31,841 nucleotides of DNA, from positions 1 through 31,841 of the forward strand of contig JAJPHF010000153.1 in NCBI GenBank assembly GCA_021325365.1. The letters are read 5' to 3'. The DNA comes from Pseudomonadota bacterium. Its GTDB lineage: Bacteria > Chloroflexota > UBA6077 > JAJPHF01. Made by a program: the position numbers and the translations under genes. How positions within the stretch are numbered: the first letter of the stretch is position 1; each line of letters begins with the position of its first letter. A model generated the notes under the pieces. That model was not told where the DNA came from, did no database searches, and saw nothing but the letters and a program-made list of their open reading frames with translations. Below, piece by piece: positions 1 through 7,970 of the stretch.

Positions 1-15
1 AGAGGAGCAGTAACC

Positions 16-366
16 GTGCGACACCGATGGGGCGGGCGCAAGCTCGGCCGGCCCACCAGCCACCGCCGGGCGCTACTGCGCAACCAGTCCACGGACCTGC
101 TGCGCTACGAGAAGATCAAGACGACCGAGGCGAAGGCCAAGGAGCTGCGCGGCGAGGTCGAGCACCTGATCACGCTGGCGAAGGCCGGCACGCTGCACGC
201 GCGGCGGCAGGCGTACGCCTACGTGTACGACAAGCGGGTGGTCGACAAGCTCTTTCACGAGCTGGCGCCGCGCTTTCAGGAGCGGCCGGGCGGCTACACG
301 CGCATCATTCGGCTCGGGCTGCGGCGCGGCGACGCCGCGCCGATCGTGCAGATCGAGCTGGTGTAG
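16..366 (+). CDS. rplQ: 50S ribosomal protein L17
   Basis: L17 is a structural protein of the large ribosomal subunit, near the peptide exit tunnel. The 116-residue product starts with [20 protein letters not shown] and continues with the family pattern of a basic N-terminus, a [13 protein letters not shown] stretch and a [11 protein letters not shown] helix. Length matches the compact bacterial form. The GTG start at 16 follows a GAGGAG ribosome site at 3-8. truA follows after 51 bases and rplM/rpsI come next, the usual tail of the bacterial alpha operon; rpoA would be expected just left of the window. Identification is secure. Confidence 0.97.
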   Translation: MRHRWGGRKLGRPTSHRRALLRNQSTDLLRYEKIKTTEAKAKELRGEVEHLITLAKAGTLHARRQAYAYVYDKRVVDKLFHELAPRFQERPGGYTRIIRLGLRRGDAAPIVQIELV

Positions 367-417
367 CGCCGGGCCGCAGCGGGACGGGCGCCCACGTTCG
401 GCCCCGATTCGCCGCTG

Positions 418-1170
418 ATGCGCACGCTGCGCCTGGCGCTGGAATACGACGGCACCGCCTATCGGGGCTTTGGCGTCCAGCCCGATGCGCCGACGATTCA
501 GGGCGTACTGGAGGCGGCGCTGGCGGCGACGCTAAGCCACCCGGTGCGCGTGGTGGCCGGTGGGCGCACGGACAGCGGCGTCCACGCGGTCGGCCAGGTC
601 GTTTCGCTGCGGACGAGTTCGCGTCTGGACACGGACTCCGTGCGGCGGGCGACGAACGCGCGGCTGCCGGCCGACGTGCGGGTGCGGGCGGTAGCGGACG
701 CGCCGGCGGGCTTCGATGCGCGGCGCAGCGCGCTGTGGCGGCACTATCGGTACACGCTCTGGCGGGACGCGGCGCCGAACATCTGGTGGCAGCGCTATAG
801 CCACCATCTGGCCGAGCCACTCGACCTCGGGGCGATGCGGCGGGCAAGCCGACGGCTGGAGGGGCGCCACGACTTCGCGGGCTTCGCCACCCACCAGGCG
901 CAGAACGCGCCCGTGAGCACGGTGCGACGGGTGATCGCGGCGCGCTGGCGCGTGGACGGCGGGTTCTGGCACTTCGACGTGGTGGCCGACGCGTTCTTGC
1001 GGCACATGGTCCGCAGCATGGTGGGCACGCTGCTGCTCGTCGGGCGCGGCGAGCTGGCGGCGCGCGATATCGACGGCGTGCTGCGCGCGCGGGACCGCCG
1101 CCGTGCCGGGCCGACGGTGCCCGCGGCGGGCCTGACGTTGATGGAAATTGCTTATCCAAGTGAGGAGTGA
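418..1170 (+). CDS. truA: tRNA pseudouridine(38-40) synthase TruA
   Basis: TruA converts uridines 38-40 of the tRNA anticodon stem to pseudouridine. The 250-residue protein has the [10 protein letters not shown] motif with the catalytic Asp at residue 52, a YDGTAYRGF motif near the N-terminus, and the [17 protein letters not shown] motif toward the C-terminus. The usual GWQ after the first motif reads GFGVQ here, a mild deviation. The gene sits between rplQ and rplM as in many bacteria. Its last codons (Ser-Glu-Glu-stop) are supplied by a period-7 GTGAGGA array at 1160-1180, so the extreme C-terminus may have been altered by repeat insertion. The core enzyme looks intact. Confidence 0.96.
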   Translation: MRTLRLALEYDGTAYRGFGVQPDAPTIQGVLEAALAATLSHPVRVVAGGRTDSGVHAVGQVVSLRTSSRLDTDSVRRATNARLPADVRVRAVADAPAGFDARRSALWRHYRYTLWRDAAPNIWWQRYSHHLAEPLDLGAMRRASRRLEGRHDFAGFATHQAQNAPVSTVRRVIAARWRVDGGFWHFDVVADAFLRHMVRSMVGTLLLVGRGELAARDIDGVLRARDRRRAGPTVPAAGLTLMEIAYPSEE

Positions 1171-1180
1171 GGAGTGCGGA
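1160..1180 (+). repeat. GTGAGGA heptad array, 3 copies
   Basis: Three back-to-back 7-mers (GTGAGGA, GTGAGGA, GTGCGGA) span the 3' end and stop codon of truA. With the CAGCACT array 21 bases downstream, the truA-rplM junction is built largely from period-7 DNA. Confidence 0.8.
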
Positions 1181-1201
1181 GCAACGAGAACGGCTGCCGT
1201 A

Positions 1202-1236
1202 CAGCACTCAGCACTCAGCACTCAGCACTCAGCACT
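1202..1236 (+). repeat. CAGCACT heptad array, 5 perfect copies
   Basis: Five perfect tandem copies of CAGCACT lie between truA and rplM and end one base before the GGAGGA ribosome site of rplM. The opposite strand reads AGTGCTG, which shares AGTG with the GTGAGGA array upstream. A shorter piece of the same pattern (ACTCAGCACTCGG) lies inside the 5' end of tlyA near 6064, and its complement core CTGAGTGC lies just before the tlyA start near 6029. Copy number could affect transcription or spacing between truA and rplM, but that is inference. Confidence 0.9.
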
Positions 1237-1247
1237 CGGAGGACACC

Positions 1248-2048
1248 GTGCCGGTAACGATGCGCTCGTCCGCGTCCCAGCGGACCTATTCGCCCAAGAA
1301 GACCGATCTCGTCCACCAGTGGCATGTGCTGGACGCCGAGGGCCAGACGCTCGGGCGGCTCGCCACGCAGGCAGCATCGCTGCTGCGCGGCAAGCACAAT
1401 CCCCGCTACGTGCCGCACCTGGACTGCGGCGACTACGTGGTGATCGTCAACGCCGAGAAGATCGTCGTCAGCGGCCGCAAGGCCAGCCAGAAGACGTACT
1501 ATCGGCACTCCGGCTATCCGGGCGGGCTGAAGGAAGAAACGCTCGAACGGCTCATGCATCGCAAGCCGGAGCGCGTGGTCGAGCTGGCCATCAAGGGCAT
1601 GTTGCCGCATACGGCGCTCGGCCGCGCGATGTACAAGAAGCTGCGCGTGTACAAGGGCCCGAGGCATCCGCACCAGGGGCAGCTGGCAGCGCCCGCCGGC
1701 AGCCAGGCTGCTCCTAAGGTCGCCGCGCCGGCGGCCCCCGCGGGGGCCCCCACCGGGTCCGTCGCTCCCGTAACGGCCCCCGCCGCGCCCGCGGCGGCCG
1801 GCGCCCGGCCCGTGGCCCCGGCCGCCGCGCCCAGCCCGGCCCCGGCGCCTGAGGTGGTCCAGGGCGACGTGCCCGGCGCAGGCGCCGGGCCATCGGGAGT
1901 GGAGCTGCCCGCCCCGCCGCAGGCGACCGAGTCCGCGAGCGCTCCCGAATCGGCCGCGCCAACAACCGCGCCAACCGCGAACCCGGCCCCCGCCGAGTCC
2001 GAAGCCGCTGCCGCCCCGGAAGCGGGCACCACGGAAGAGAGTAAGTAA
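1248..2048 (+). CDS. rplM: 50S ribosomal protein L13 with long Ala/Pro/Glu-rich C-terminal tail
   Basis: L13 is an early-assembling large-subunit protein. Residues about 10-145 match the family: [16 protein letters not shown], the [11 protein letters not shown] segment, SGYPGGLK, and [20 protein letters not shown] followed by GPRHPHQ, where normal L13 stops soon after. This protein runs on for about 120 more residues (DNA 1684-2045) of low-complexity Ala, Pro and Gly that becomes Glu/Ser-rich toward the end. I chose GTG 1248 because GGAGG at 1238-1242 sits five bases upstream. An earlier in-frame GTG at 1167 would translate the heptad arrays, and ATG 1260 is too far from the ribosome site. 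rpsI follows with no gap. The tail is probably disordered; its role is unknown. Confidence 0.95.
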   Translation: MPVTMRSSASQRTYSPKKTDLVHQWHVLDAEGQTLGRLATQAASLLRGKHNPRYVPHLDCGDYVVIVNAEKIVVSGRKASQKTYYRHSGYPGGLKEETLERLMHRKPERVVELAIKGMLPHTALGRAMYKKLRVYKGPRHPHQGQLAAPAGSQAAPKVAAPAAPAGAPTGSVAPVTAPAAPAAAGARPVAPAAAPSPAPAPEVVQGDVPGAGAGPSGVELPAPPQATESASAPESAAPTTAPTANPAPAESEAAAAPEAGTTEESK

Positions 2049-2462
2049 ATGCGAGAGGCCACCCCCCGCGCCAGCCGCACCGCGCACTCCAGCGTCGGGC
2101 GCCGCAAGACCGCGATTGCGCGTGTGCGCTTGCAGCCCGGCAACGGCATCATCATCATCGACGGCAAGCAGTTGCCGGAGCGGTTCCCACGGCTCGTCTA
2201 TCAGAAGGCCATCGCCGAGCCGCTGGAGCGCACGAACACGCTCCGTACCTACAACGTGATGGCCAAGGTGACGGGCGGCGGCCTCACCGGCCAGGCCGAG
2301 GCCATTCGCCACGGCATTGCCCGGGCACTCGTCCGCGAGAACGAGGAGTTCCGTCCCACGCTGCGCCAGGCTGGCTTCCTCACGCGCGACTCGCGTGTGA
2401 AGGAGCGCAAGAAGTACGGTCTGAAGCGCGCCCGCAAGGCGCCGCAGTACACCAAGCGCTAA
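2049..2462 (+). CDS. rpsI: 30S ribosomal protein S9
   Basis: S9 binds the small-subunit head, and its C-terminal tail reaches the P-site tRNA. The 137-residue product has VGRRKTAIARVRL near the N-terminus, KVTGGGLTGQAEAIRHGIARAL in the middle, DSRVKERKKYGLKRARKAPQ near the end, and the invariant C-terminal Lys-Arg. The ATG directly abuts the rplM stop codon, so translation is probably coupled; only a weak GGAAG lies upstream. The first 12 or so residues form a short polar extension. The operon ends at the hairpin at 2542-2581. Confidence 0.97.
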   Translation: MREATPRASRTAHSSVGRRKTAIARVRLQPGNGIIIIDGKQLPERFPRLVYQKAIAEPLERTNTLRTYNVMAKVTGGGLTGQAEAIRHGIARALVRENEEFRPTLRQAGFLTRDSRVKERKKYGLKRARKAPQYTKR

Positions 2463-2475
2463 GGCATAGGAAGTC

Positions 2476-2509
2476 GTAGGGCAGCGGCTCGTCCCCTAGC
2501 GCCCGGCTG
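2476..2509 (+). repeat. Dispersed palindrome, degenerate copy
   Basis: This stretch reads GTAGGGCAGCGGCTCGTCCC and then CTAGCGCCCGGCTG. It aligns with the copies at 25537 and 25606, but the hairpin arms carry mismatches. It is the most decayed member of the short subtype seen here. Confidence 0.55.
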
Positions 2510-2541
2510 TGGTGCGCAGGCTCGCCGGCTGCCGGTAACCA

Positions 2542-2581
2542 AAGGCGCGGAGGTCGCCGTTCGGGATGACCTCCGCGCCTT
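2542..2581 (+). terminator. Hairpin terminator after rpsI
   Basis: A perfect 14-bp stem, AAGGCGCGGAGGTC pairing with GACCTCCGCGCCTT, encloses a 12-base loop. It lies 80 bases past the rpsI stop. The stem ends in TT followed by CCTGTCT, so the U-tract is poor, as is common in very GC-rich genomes. The AA/TT base pairs at the foot let it act in both directions. Confidence 0.75.
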
Positions 2582-2725
2582 CCTGTCTAACGCTAACTGT
2601 GCAAGCAGCGCCCGACGCGTCAAGCTAGGTGCCGCGCATGCCGCCACCAGCACGCGTGCCGGCTCCTCAGGTCGTTATGACGAGCTATCCGCGCCGCCAC
2701 TCTGTCACCGATGTGAATGCCCGGC

Positions 2726-2731
2726 TATACT
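2726..2731 (+). promoter_or_regulatory. -10 element TATACT before the VOC gene
   Basis: TATACT in the context GGCTATACTGCC lies 33 bases before the start at 2765. The -35 region is weak (TGTCAC at 2703-2708 with 17-base spacing). The same hexamer precedes tlyA, the Rieske gene at 19647 and the gene at 31651. Confidence 0.5.
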
Positions 2732-2764
2732 GCCTCGAAGATCCTCGCGGAGGAGGAGCGCCCG

Positions 2765-3172
2765 ATGGCCAAGCTGCGGCACATCGCCATTCGCACGGCC
2801 GATCCCGAGCAGACCGCTGCCTGGTACAAGCAGGCGTTTGATCTCGAGGAGGTCGGCCGCGCGCGCAATGGCGTCTACCTGTCGGACGGGGATATCAACA
2901 TCGCTATCTTGCGGACGAGCACCGAAACGACGCGCGGCGAGGTACCGCCCGGCATCCACCACCTGGGCTTCCTGGTGGAGGACCTGGACGCCACGTGCCA
3001 CCGGCTGGCCGAGATGGGCGCCGAGCGGCTGCCGAGCGCGCCGCTGGCGGGCAACTACTACGAGGTGAAGCACCTGGGCCCCGACGGCGTTGAGTTCGAC
3101 GTCAGCGCCGCCGGCTGGGCGGGCGCCCGGCCGCTCGACGGGGAGGCTAGCGAGGCCGCCGCGTCGTCCTAA
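2765..3172 (+). CDS. VOC (glyoxalase/bleomycin resistance) family protein
   Basis: This 135-residue protein has the two-module beta-alpha-beta-beta-beta fold of vicinal oxygen chelate proteins, which bind a metal in a cupped barrel. It starts MAKLRHIAIRTADPEQTAAW, with a likely metal ligand at His6. The second module begins GIHHLGFLVEDL (His65/66), and GPDGVEFDV supplies Glu110. The arrangement resembles lactoylglutathione lyase, methylmalonyl-CoA epimerase and many uncharacterised members, so the substrate cannot be named. ATG 2765 is chosen over an upstream in-frame start because AGGAGG at 2751-2756 sits eight bases before it. It is a single-gene unit with its own -10 element. Confidence 0.85.
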   Translation: MAKLRHIAIRTADPEQTAAWYKQAFDLEEVGRARNGVYLSDGDINIAILRTSTETTRGEVPPGIHHLGFLVEDLDATCHRLAEMGAERLPSAPLAGNYYEVKHLGPDGVEFDVSAAGWAGARPLDGEASEAAASS

Positions 3173-3187
3173 TGCGTGCTGCTCCCC

Positions 3188-3667
3188 TCAGAGCACCCAG
3201 TCACGGCGGGCGGCAAAGGCGGCGAGCGCGCGCTCCTGGTCGGCGCTGCTGATCGCGCCAGGGCAGATCGCGCGCAGCTCGCGCAGCGCCGCGTCGGCGC
3301 TCAGGCCGCCGCGGATAAGGTGCGCCGCGAGCACCGTGGCCGTGCGTCCCTGGCCCATCAGGCAATGGACGACGGCTGGGATGCCGTGAGCTCGCTGCCA
3401 GTCGAGGAAGCTGAGCGCGTGCCGGAGTTGGAGCGGGGCCGGCGCCGTCAGATCGGCGACGGGTAGGTGCAGGCTGGCGAGCCCGTGCCGCGCGAGCGCC
3501 TGCGGCGCTAGCGGCGTCTCGGTTACCGACAGCACCGCGCCGATCCCCTGGCCGCGCAGCCAGGCCAGGTCGGCGTCCAGCCGGTCCTCGTCACCATCGC
3601 GGCCGCCCGGCCGCGAGCAGCCCGCAAGCGTCTCGGGTATTAACCAGTAGAACCGCTCCAGTGCCAT
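3188..3667 (-). CDS. Dual-specificity/tyrosine phosphatase-like protein
   Basis: The 159-residue product carries the signature HCLMGQGRT, a CX5R loop with nucleophile Cys102 and Arg108. An Asp at about residue 72 (PVADLTAP) is a plausible general acid. The N-terminus MALERFYWLIPETLAGCSRP resembles cyclin-dependent kinase inhibitor/DSP-like proteins annotated as protein-tyrosine phosphatases. The frame is open a further 51 codons upstream, but that part looks non-coding; ATG 3667 starts the recognisable domain, although the ribosome site (GGCGAGG) is close and weak. It lies 168 bases downstream of the UbiA gene on the same strand, so it could belong to that operon and act on a sugar or lipid phosphate. 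That role is inference. Confidence 0.8.
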   Translation of the reverse strand: MALERFYWLIPETLAGCSRPGGRDGDEDRLDADLAWLRGQGIGAVLSVTETPLAPQALARHGLASLHLPVADLTAPAPLQLRHALSFLDWQRAHGIPAVVHCLMGQGRTATVLAAHLIRGGLSADAALRELRAICPGAISSADQERALAAFAARRDWVL

Positions 3668-3781
3668 CCTCGCCTGCCCGCCTCGCCGTGGTTCGTGTTG
3701 TGCCTGGCTGCCGCGCCGGCCCACAGCAGTAGGGTACGACACGAGGCCGCGTATGCCCCTGGGCGTTTTGGCGGGAAGGCA

Positions 3782-3799
3782 CCTGCCAATTCGGGCAGG
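3782..3799 (-). terminator. Weak hairpin between the UbiA and phosphatase genes
   Basis: CCTGCC and GGCAGG form a 6-bp stem with a 6-base loop about 40 bases beyond the UbiA stop on the minus strand. There is no clear T-run. It may be a partial terminator or simply a hairpin in the 168-base gap. Confidence 0.3.
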
Positions 3800-3835
3800 A
3801 TCGCACGCGGCAGGGCGCGGCACCCAAACGGCGCC

Positions 3836-4723
3836 TCAGCGGGGACCGAGGTAGAGGATGGCGGCGCTGAGGGTGGCCCAGAGAGCGACGGTGATCAGCA
3901 GGGGGCGATCGCCGAGCAGCGCCTCCTCGGGGCTGCCGCCCAGGCCGCCGACGCGCACGAGGTAGAGGTAGCGGAAGATGCCGTAGATCACCAGCGGAAT
4001 GGTCAGCATCAGGAGCGGCGGGCGGTCGGGCCGCTCGGAGAACGTGTACAGCGAGTACACTACGATGCTGCACGCGGCCGTGATCAACATCATCTCGTCG
4101 AGGAACGGCACCGACATCGCGCTCAGGCTCGCGCGGTGCGCCATGGCACCGTCCTCCAGCGTCGCTAGCTCATGGCGCCGTTTCGCGGTCACGATGAACA
4201 GCGCGCCCAGGAACGTACACAGCAGGAGCCACGGCGAGATCAGCACCTGGAGCACGACGGCGCCGGCGGCGGCGCGCAGCACGAAGCCGGTGGCGACGGT
4301 GAAGAGATCGACGATCGTGACGTGCTTCAGCCAGAGCGTGTAGACGGCTGTCAGCACGATGTAGCTGAGGCCGACGAGGAAGAAGCCCCAGCCGAGCGCC
4401 GCGGCCACCGCGAGCGCGCCGAGCAGCAGCGCGCCGGCCACGCGGACGGCCGTCGCCGGGGCGATGAGCCCAGCGGCGATAGGGCGGCGGGCCTTGAGGG
4501 GGTGCAGGCGGTCCCGGGGGGCGTCGGCGGCGTCGTTGATCAGGTAGGCGCTCGACGCCAGCGCGCACAGCACGGCGAAGGCGACGACCGCGCGCCAAAC
4601 CGCGGGGGGATTCGTCAGGTTCAGCGAGAAGACCAGGCCCACGAAGACGAGCCCGTTCTTGATCCACTGGCGCGGGCGCAGCGCGGTGAGCCAGATCAGC
4701 AGCGTCTTGGACGACGATCCCAT
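3836..4723 (-). CDS. UbiA-family prenyltransferase, decaprenyl-phosphate phosphoribosyltransferase-like
   Basis: This 295-residue polytopic membrane protein has the first Asp-rich motif NDAADAPRD (residues 63-71), followed by HPLKARRPIAAG. The N-terminal LRPRQWIKNGLVF and the KRRHEL segment are typical of the branch that transfers phosphoribose from PRPP to decaprenyl phosphate (the Rv3806c type), rather than of ubiquinone or heme O synthases. Some eight or nine hydrophobic segments fill the rest. In actinobacteria this reaction starts the decaprenylphosphoryl-arabinose pathway. The start lies 16 bases after the stop of the upstream GT2 gene, so the two are almost certainly co-transcribed. 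Family assignment is firm; the exact substrate is inferred from motifs. Confidence 0.85.
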   Translation of the reverse strand: MGSSSKTLLIWLTALRPRQWIKNGLVFVGLVFSLNLTNPPAVWRAVVAFAVLCALASSAYLINDAADAPRDRLHPLKARRPIAAGLIAPATAVRVAGALLLGALAVAAALGWGFFLVGLSYIVLTAVYTLWLKHVTIVDLFTVATGFVLRAAAGAVVLQVLISPWLLLCTFLGALFIVTAKRRHELATLEDGAMAHRASLSAMSVPFLDEMMLITAACSIVVYSLYTFSERPDRPPLLMLTIPLVIYGIFRYLYLVRVGGLGGSPEEALLGDRPLLITVALWATLSAAILYLGPR

Positions 4724-4739
4724 GTTCGTTCGCCGTGTA

Positions 4740-5906
4740 TCAGGGCGAGTACATCCGCCCTTTCCAACTGACGCCTCGCCCGGAGACGACGCGGTAGGCC
4801 GAATAGCAGATCAGGGCGTTGAACATGGCGGCGCCGAGGGGAATGGTGAGCGAGTAGCGGCCGGGCACGTCGGCCTCGCGGTTGCAGCGCCAGGCCAGGT
4901 ACAGGATGCAAGCGGTTTGGAGGCTCGCCACGCCGCTCACTAGCGCCGCCGACGCGTCGAGGCCGTTCGGCGCCACCACCCGGCCCAGTGCCACCAGGAC
5001 GATCAGGGGAGGCACGAGGGTCACGGCGCTGACAGCGCCCACCAGCAGCAGCACCCGGTCGATCCGCCGGCCCAGGCTCTCGAAGCTGTTCTTCGCCCAG
5101 CCCTCCCAGATCTGGCCCAGGTCGCGGTACATGCGAATGTGTACCAGCGCGCGGCCGTCGGCCAGCTGGACCGGATAGCCCGCCATCTTCACGGCGCGCG
5201 CCAGGGCGCTGTCCTCGACGATGGCCTCCCGCTGGGCAGCGTGGCCCCCTGCCTTCTCGTAGGCGGCGCGGCGCACGAGCAGGAACTGGCCGTTGGCGTA
5301 GGCGACCTGTGGCCGGCGCGGATCGGCCATTGCCTGGAGCGGCAGCGCCAGGGCGATGACGAGCAACACAACCGGCTGGATCACCCGCTCCCAGAAGCTC
5401 GACAGCCGCTGGCGGGGCACCAGCGAGACCAGGCCCAGCCCGCGGTCCTCCGCGTGCGCCAGGGCCGCGCCCACCGCGCCCGGCTCCAGCCACGTATCGG
5501 CGTCGAGAAACAGCACCCATTCGCCTTCCAGGTGCGGCGCGGCCTGTGCCAGCGCGAAGTTCTTGCCCGTCCAGCCCCGGGGGAGCGGCTGGCCCGGGAT
5601 CACGCACAGGCGCGGCTCGCGGGCGGCGAGCCGGGTCAGGATGGCCGGCGTCGCGTCGGTCGAGTTGTCGTCGACGACGACGATCTGCAGGGCGCGGTGG
5701 CGCTGCGCGAAGACGGAGCGCAGACAGCGCTCGACGTTCGCCGCCTCGTTGCGCACTGGGATGACGACCGAGACGAGGGGCTCCGGCAACGCCGTCGGGC
5801 TGCCCTCGTCGGCCACGCGCTCCAGAGCGGCGAAGAAGGCGCGAGCGCGCCAGGCGATCATGGCTAGCAGAATGCTCACGCCCGCGAGCAGACCCAGAGG
5901 GGCCAT
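4740..5906 (-). CDS. Membrane-anchored family 2 glycosyltransferase
   Basis: The 388-residue protein has an N-terminal membrane helix (residues 3-19) and a GT-A domain: [19 protein letters not shown] (43-61), [12 protein letters not shown] (76-87), [13 protein letters not shown], the metal-binding DAD at 135-137, NGQFLLVRR near 205, and acceptor-side EDSALA (231-236). About three hydrophobic helices follow residue 285. This layout resembles carotenoid and hopanoid-associated GT2 enzymes (CrtQ and HpnB types). It is first in a minus-strand operon with the UbiA gene 16 bases on. ATG 5906 has GGAGAG eight bases upstream, and an extended -10 lies at 5952-5960. Acceptor and sugar are unknown; a lipid-linked sugar role fits its neighbour. 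Confidence 0.85.
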   Translation of the reverse strand: MAPLGLLAGVSILLAMIAWRARAFFAALERVADEGSPTALPEPLVSVVIPVRNEAANVERCLRSVFAQRHRALQIVVVDDNSTDATPAILTRLAAREPRLCVIPGQPLPRGWTGKNFALAQAAPHLEGEWVLFLDADTWLEPGAVGAALAHAEDRGLGLVSLVPRQRLSSFWERVIQPVVLLVIALALPLQAMADPRRPQVAYANGQFLLVRRAAYEKAGGHAAQREAIVEDSALARAVKMAGYPVQLADGRALVHIRMYRDLGQIWEGWAKNSFESLGRRIDRVLLLVGAVSAVTLVPPLIVLVALGRVVAPNGLDASAALVSGVASLQTACILYLAWRCNREADVPGRYSLTIPLGAAMFNALICYSAYRVVSGRGVSWKGRMYSP

Positions 5907-5951
5907 AGGCTTCTCTCCACGGGGACTCGCGCCGCCGGGCGCGGGAGCCCT

Positions 5952-5960
5952 ATTGTAACA
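5952..5960 (-). promoter_or_regulatory. Extended -10 element for the GT2-UbiA operon
   Basis: The minus strand reads TGTTACAAT, a TGn-extended -10 with hexamer TACAAT, about 45 bases before the GT2 start. No good -35 is seen, as expected when TGn is present. It lies back-to-back with the tlyA promoter. Confidence 0.5.
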
Positions 5961-6003
5961 CGGTGCGCCAGGCGGGCGCGGTCGCGGCCACCCGGGGCTC
6001 GGC

Positions 6004-6009
6004 TATACT
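6004..6009 (+). promoter_or_regulatory. -10 element TATACT before tlyA
   Basis: TATACT in GGCTATACTACC lies 32 bases before the tlyA start. No -35 match is evident in the GC-rich upstream sequence. The context is nearly identical to the -10 at 2726. Confidence 0.5.
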
Positions 6010-6041
6010 ACCGGCGAGCGACGAGCGCTGAGTGCCGAAGG

Positions 6042-6932
6042 ATGAGGAAGAAGACACCGTCGCGACTCAGCACTCGGGGCGCGGCAAGCGGGGCTTCCAC
6101 GGCACCGAACACTTCGGCCGCGGGCCGCGCCCGGCTCGACGTGGCGCTGGTGGAGCGCGGCCTGGCGGCTAGCCGCGAGCAGGCGCGGGCGTTGATCCTG
6201 GCCGGCGACGTGCTCGTGGATGGGCAAGTGGCCGCGAAGCCGGGCGCGCTCGTCCCGGACGCGGCGGCGCTCGCGGTGCGGGCCGCGCCGCCTTACGTGA
6301 GCCGCGGCGGCGAGAAGCTCGCGCATGCCCTGGCGCGCTTCGACGTCGACGTCGCGGACCGCGTGGCGCTTGACGCGGGTGCCTCGACGGGCGGCTTCAC
6401 CGACTGCTTGTTGCAGCGCGGCGCACGGCGCGTGTACGCGGTCGACGTGGGTTACGGCCAGCTCGACTGGCGGCTGCGCCAGGACCCGCGCGTGGTGGTG
6501 ATGGAGCGCACCAACCTGCGGCAGCTCCAGGCGCTGCCCGAGCCGCTGGACCTGGCGACGCTGGACCTGTCGTTCATCTCGCTGCGGCTCGTGCTGGAGC
6601 CGGTGCGCCAGCTGCTGCGTGCCGAGGGCGAGGTGATCGCGCTGGTGAAGCCACAGTTCGAGGCCGGGCGCGGCCAGGTGGGGCGTGGCGGCGTCGTGCG
6701 CGACCCAGCGATCCACCGCGCGGTGCTCGGCGAGGTGCTAAGCTGGGCAGCCGCGCACGGCTACGCTATCCGGGGGCTGACGGCGTCGCCGCTGCGAGGC
6801 CCGGCGGGCAACGTCGAGTTCCTGGCGTACCTCGTGCGGCAAGAGCCGGTCCCCGGCCGCGGGGCCGCGGCGGCGGGCGACTACGGCTCGCTGATCGACG
6901 CGGCCCTGGCCGAAGCCGCGGCAGTCGGCTAA
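6042..6932 (+). CDS. tlyA: TlyA-family rRNA 2'-O-methyltransferase
   Basis: TlyA enzymes methylate ribose 2'-OH groups of rRNA (in mycobacteria C1409 of 16S and C1920 of 23S). The 296-residue protein has an S4 RNA-binding domain (about residues 30-85, [21 protein letters not shown]) and an FtsJ-like fold with SAM motif [13 protein letters not shown]. The catalytic tetrad positions look intact: Lys92 (RGGEKL), Asp175 (LDLSF), Lys203 (LVKPQFE) and Glu259 (NVEFL). An unusual Ser/Thr/Ala-rich stretch of about 28 residues precedes the S4 domain and is partly encoded by a heptad-repeat fragment. No in-frame start is apparent nearer the S4 domain. Followed by nadK and recN, the common order. Confidence 0.92.
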   Translation: MRKKTPSRLSTRGAASGASTAPNTSAAGRARLDVALVERGLAASREQARALILAGDVLVDGQVAAKPGALVPDAAALAVRAAPPYVSRGGEKLAHALARFDVDVADRVALDAGASTGGFTDCLLQRGARRVYAVDVGYGQLDWRLRQDPRVVVMERTNLRQLQALPEPLDLATLDLSFISLRLVLEPVRQLLRAEGEVIALVKPQFEAGRGQVGRGGVVRDPAIHRAVLGEVLSWAAAHGYAIRGLTASPLRGPAGNVEFLAYLVRQEPVPGRGAAAAGDYGSLIDAALAEAAAVG

Positions 6933-6944
6933 TGTCCGCTCCCC

Positions 6945-6978
6945 GCCCCCTATGGGGGGAGGGGCCGGGAGGGGGGGT
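6945..6978 (+). repeat. G-run/C-run hairpin upstream of nadK
   Basis: CCCCGCCCCCTATGGGGGGA followed by GGGGCCGGGAGGGGGGGTC forms a C-rich/G-rich foldback. The purine-rich end also provides the GGGAGGGG ribosome site for the GTG at 6984. Similar pyrimidine/purine foldbacks are frequent between genes in GC-rich environmental genomes. Confidence 0.45.
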
Positions 6979-6983
6979 CACGC

Positions 6984-7882
6984 GTGGAGCGAGTCGCGGT
7001 CGTCTACCAGCCCGGCATCGCGGACGCGCAGACGCTCGCCGAGCAGTGCGCCGAGTATGTCGTCGGCCGCGGCCACGCGGCCCAGCTGTACTCGTCGTGG
7101 GACCTCGGCACCTCGGTGACCACGGACGGGCTCACGCTCGCCATCACCTTCGGGGGCGACGGCTCCACGTTGCGCGTTGCGCGCTGGCTCGCGGCGACCG
7201 TCGTGCCCATCGTCGGCGTGAAGATGGGGCGGCTGGGCTTCCTCGCCGAGCTGCTGCCCGACGAGCTGCCCGCCAGCCTCGATCCCTACCTGGCCGGGGA
7301 CTACTGGCTGGACGTGCGGACGATGGCGCGCGCCGGGCTGCTGCCGCCGCCGGTGACCGATGGGCCGCACCTGCCCGTCCCGCCATCGCCGCCGTGGGAG
7401 CAGCCGGCCGTGATGCCGAGCCCCACCGCGCTGGAGGCGATGGGGCCGCTCGTCGCGCTCAACGACGTGGTGGTTGGCCGGGCCGCGGCCGGCCGCGCCG
7501 TGCGCGCCGTGGTCGAGATCGACGGCACCGCGCTGGCGCAGTGGACCGCCGACGGCGTGATCGTGGCGACGGCTACGGGCTCCACCGCCTACTCGTTTGC
7601 CGCCGGCGGGCCGATCCTGATGCCCGAGCTGCCCAACCTGGTCGTCACGGCGATCGCGCCGCACGTCCACGGCACGAACGGGATCGTGCTGCCGCCCGAC
7701 GTGGCGGTCACCATCCGCGTGTCCACGCCGCAGACGGCGAGCGTGAGCCTCGACGGCCACATCGACCTGCCGCTGCTCGACGGCCAGGCGTCACGGTGCG
7801 CGTGGCCGACGAGCACACGCGCTTCGCTCGGCGCGGCCGGCGCTCCGCCTTCTACCGCGGCCTGCTCGAGAAGCTGCGGTAG
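6984..7882 (+). CDS. nadK: NAD kinase, with an apparent -1 frameshift near the 3' end
   Basis: NAD kinase phosphorylates NAD to NADP. The GTG start at 6984 follows GGGAGGGG. Motifs present are FGGDGSTLR (residues 56-64, catalytic Asp59), PIVGVKMGRLGFL, ALNDVVVGR and TATGSTAYSFAAGGP. A Pro-rich insert of about 35 residues precedes ALND. In this frame the normal C-terminus is lost after residue about 268 (DNA about 7789). The expected ending VTVRVADEHTRFARRGRRS and on to a TAG at 7880 is intact in the next frame. Restoring one base in GGCGTCACGG near 7788-7791 would join the halves into a normal protein of about 299 residues. As written, the frame instead continues in phase into recN. This could be a sequencing or assembly deletion, a real mutation, or recoding. 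Confidence 0.85.
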
Positions 7883-7970
7883 CGGTACGCCAGGCCGCAA
7901 CCATGCTAGCCTACTGCATGGCTGCCAGCCGATGCTATCTGCGCTGGATCGAACGGATAGACGAACGACC

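Noticed and set aside
305..1207. 300-codon minus-strand frame over truA
   Set aside because: It is a shadow of truA; composition is Arg/Pro/Ala-rich without motifs.
1202..1236. Possible CRISPR repeats
   Set aside because: The units are seven bases long and directly adjacent with no spacers, so this is a simple tandem repeat.
1167..1247. Extended N-terminus of L13 from the GTG at 1167
   Set aside because: It would translate the heptad arrays and lacks a ribosome site, while GTG 1248 has GGAGG at good spacing.
2629..2841. 70-codon frame before the VOC gene
   Set aside because: It overlaps the VOC promoter and gene in another frame and has no coding features.
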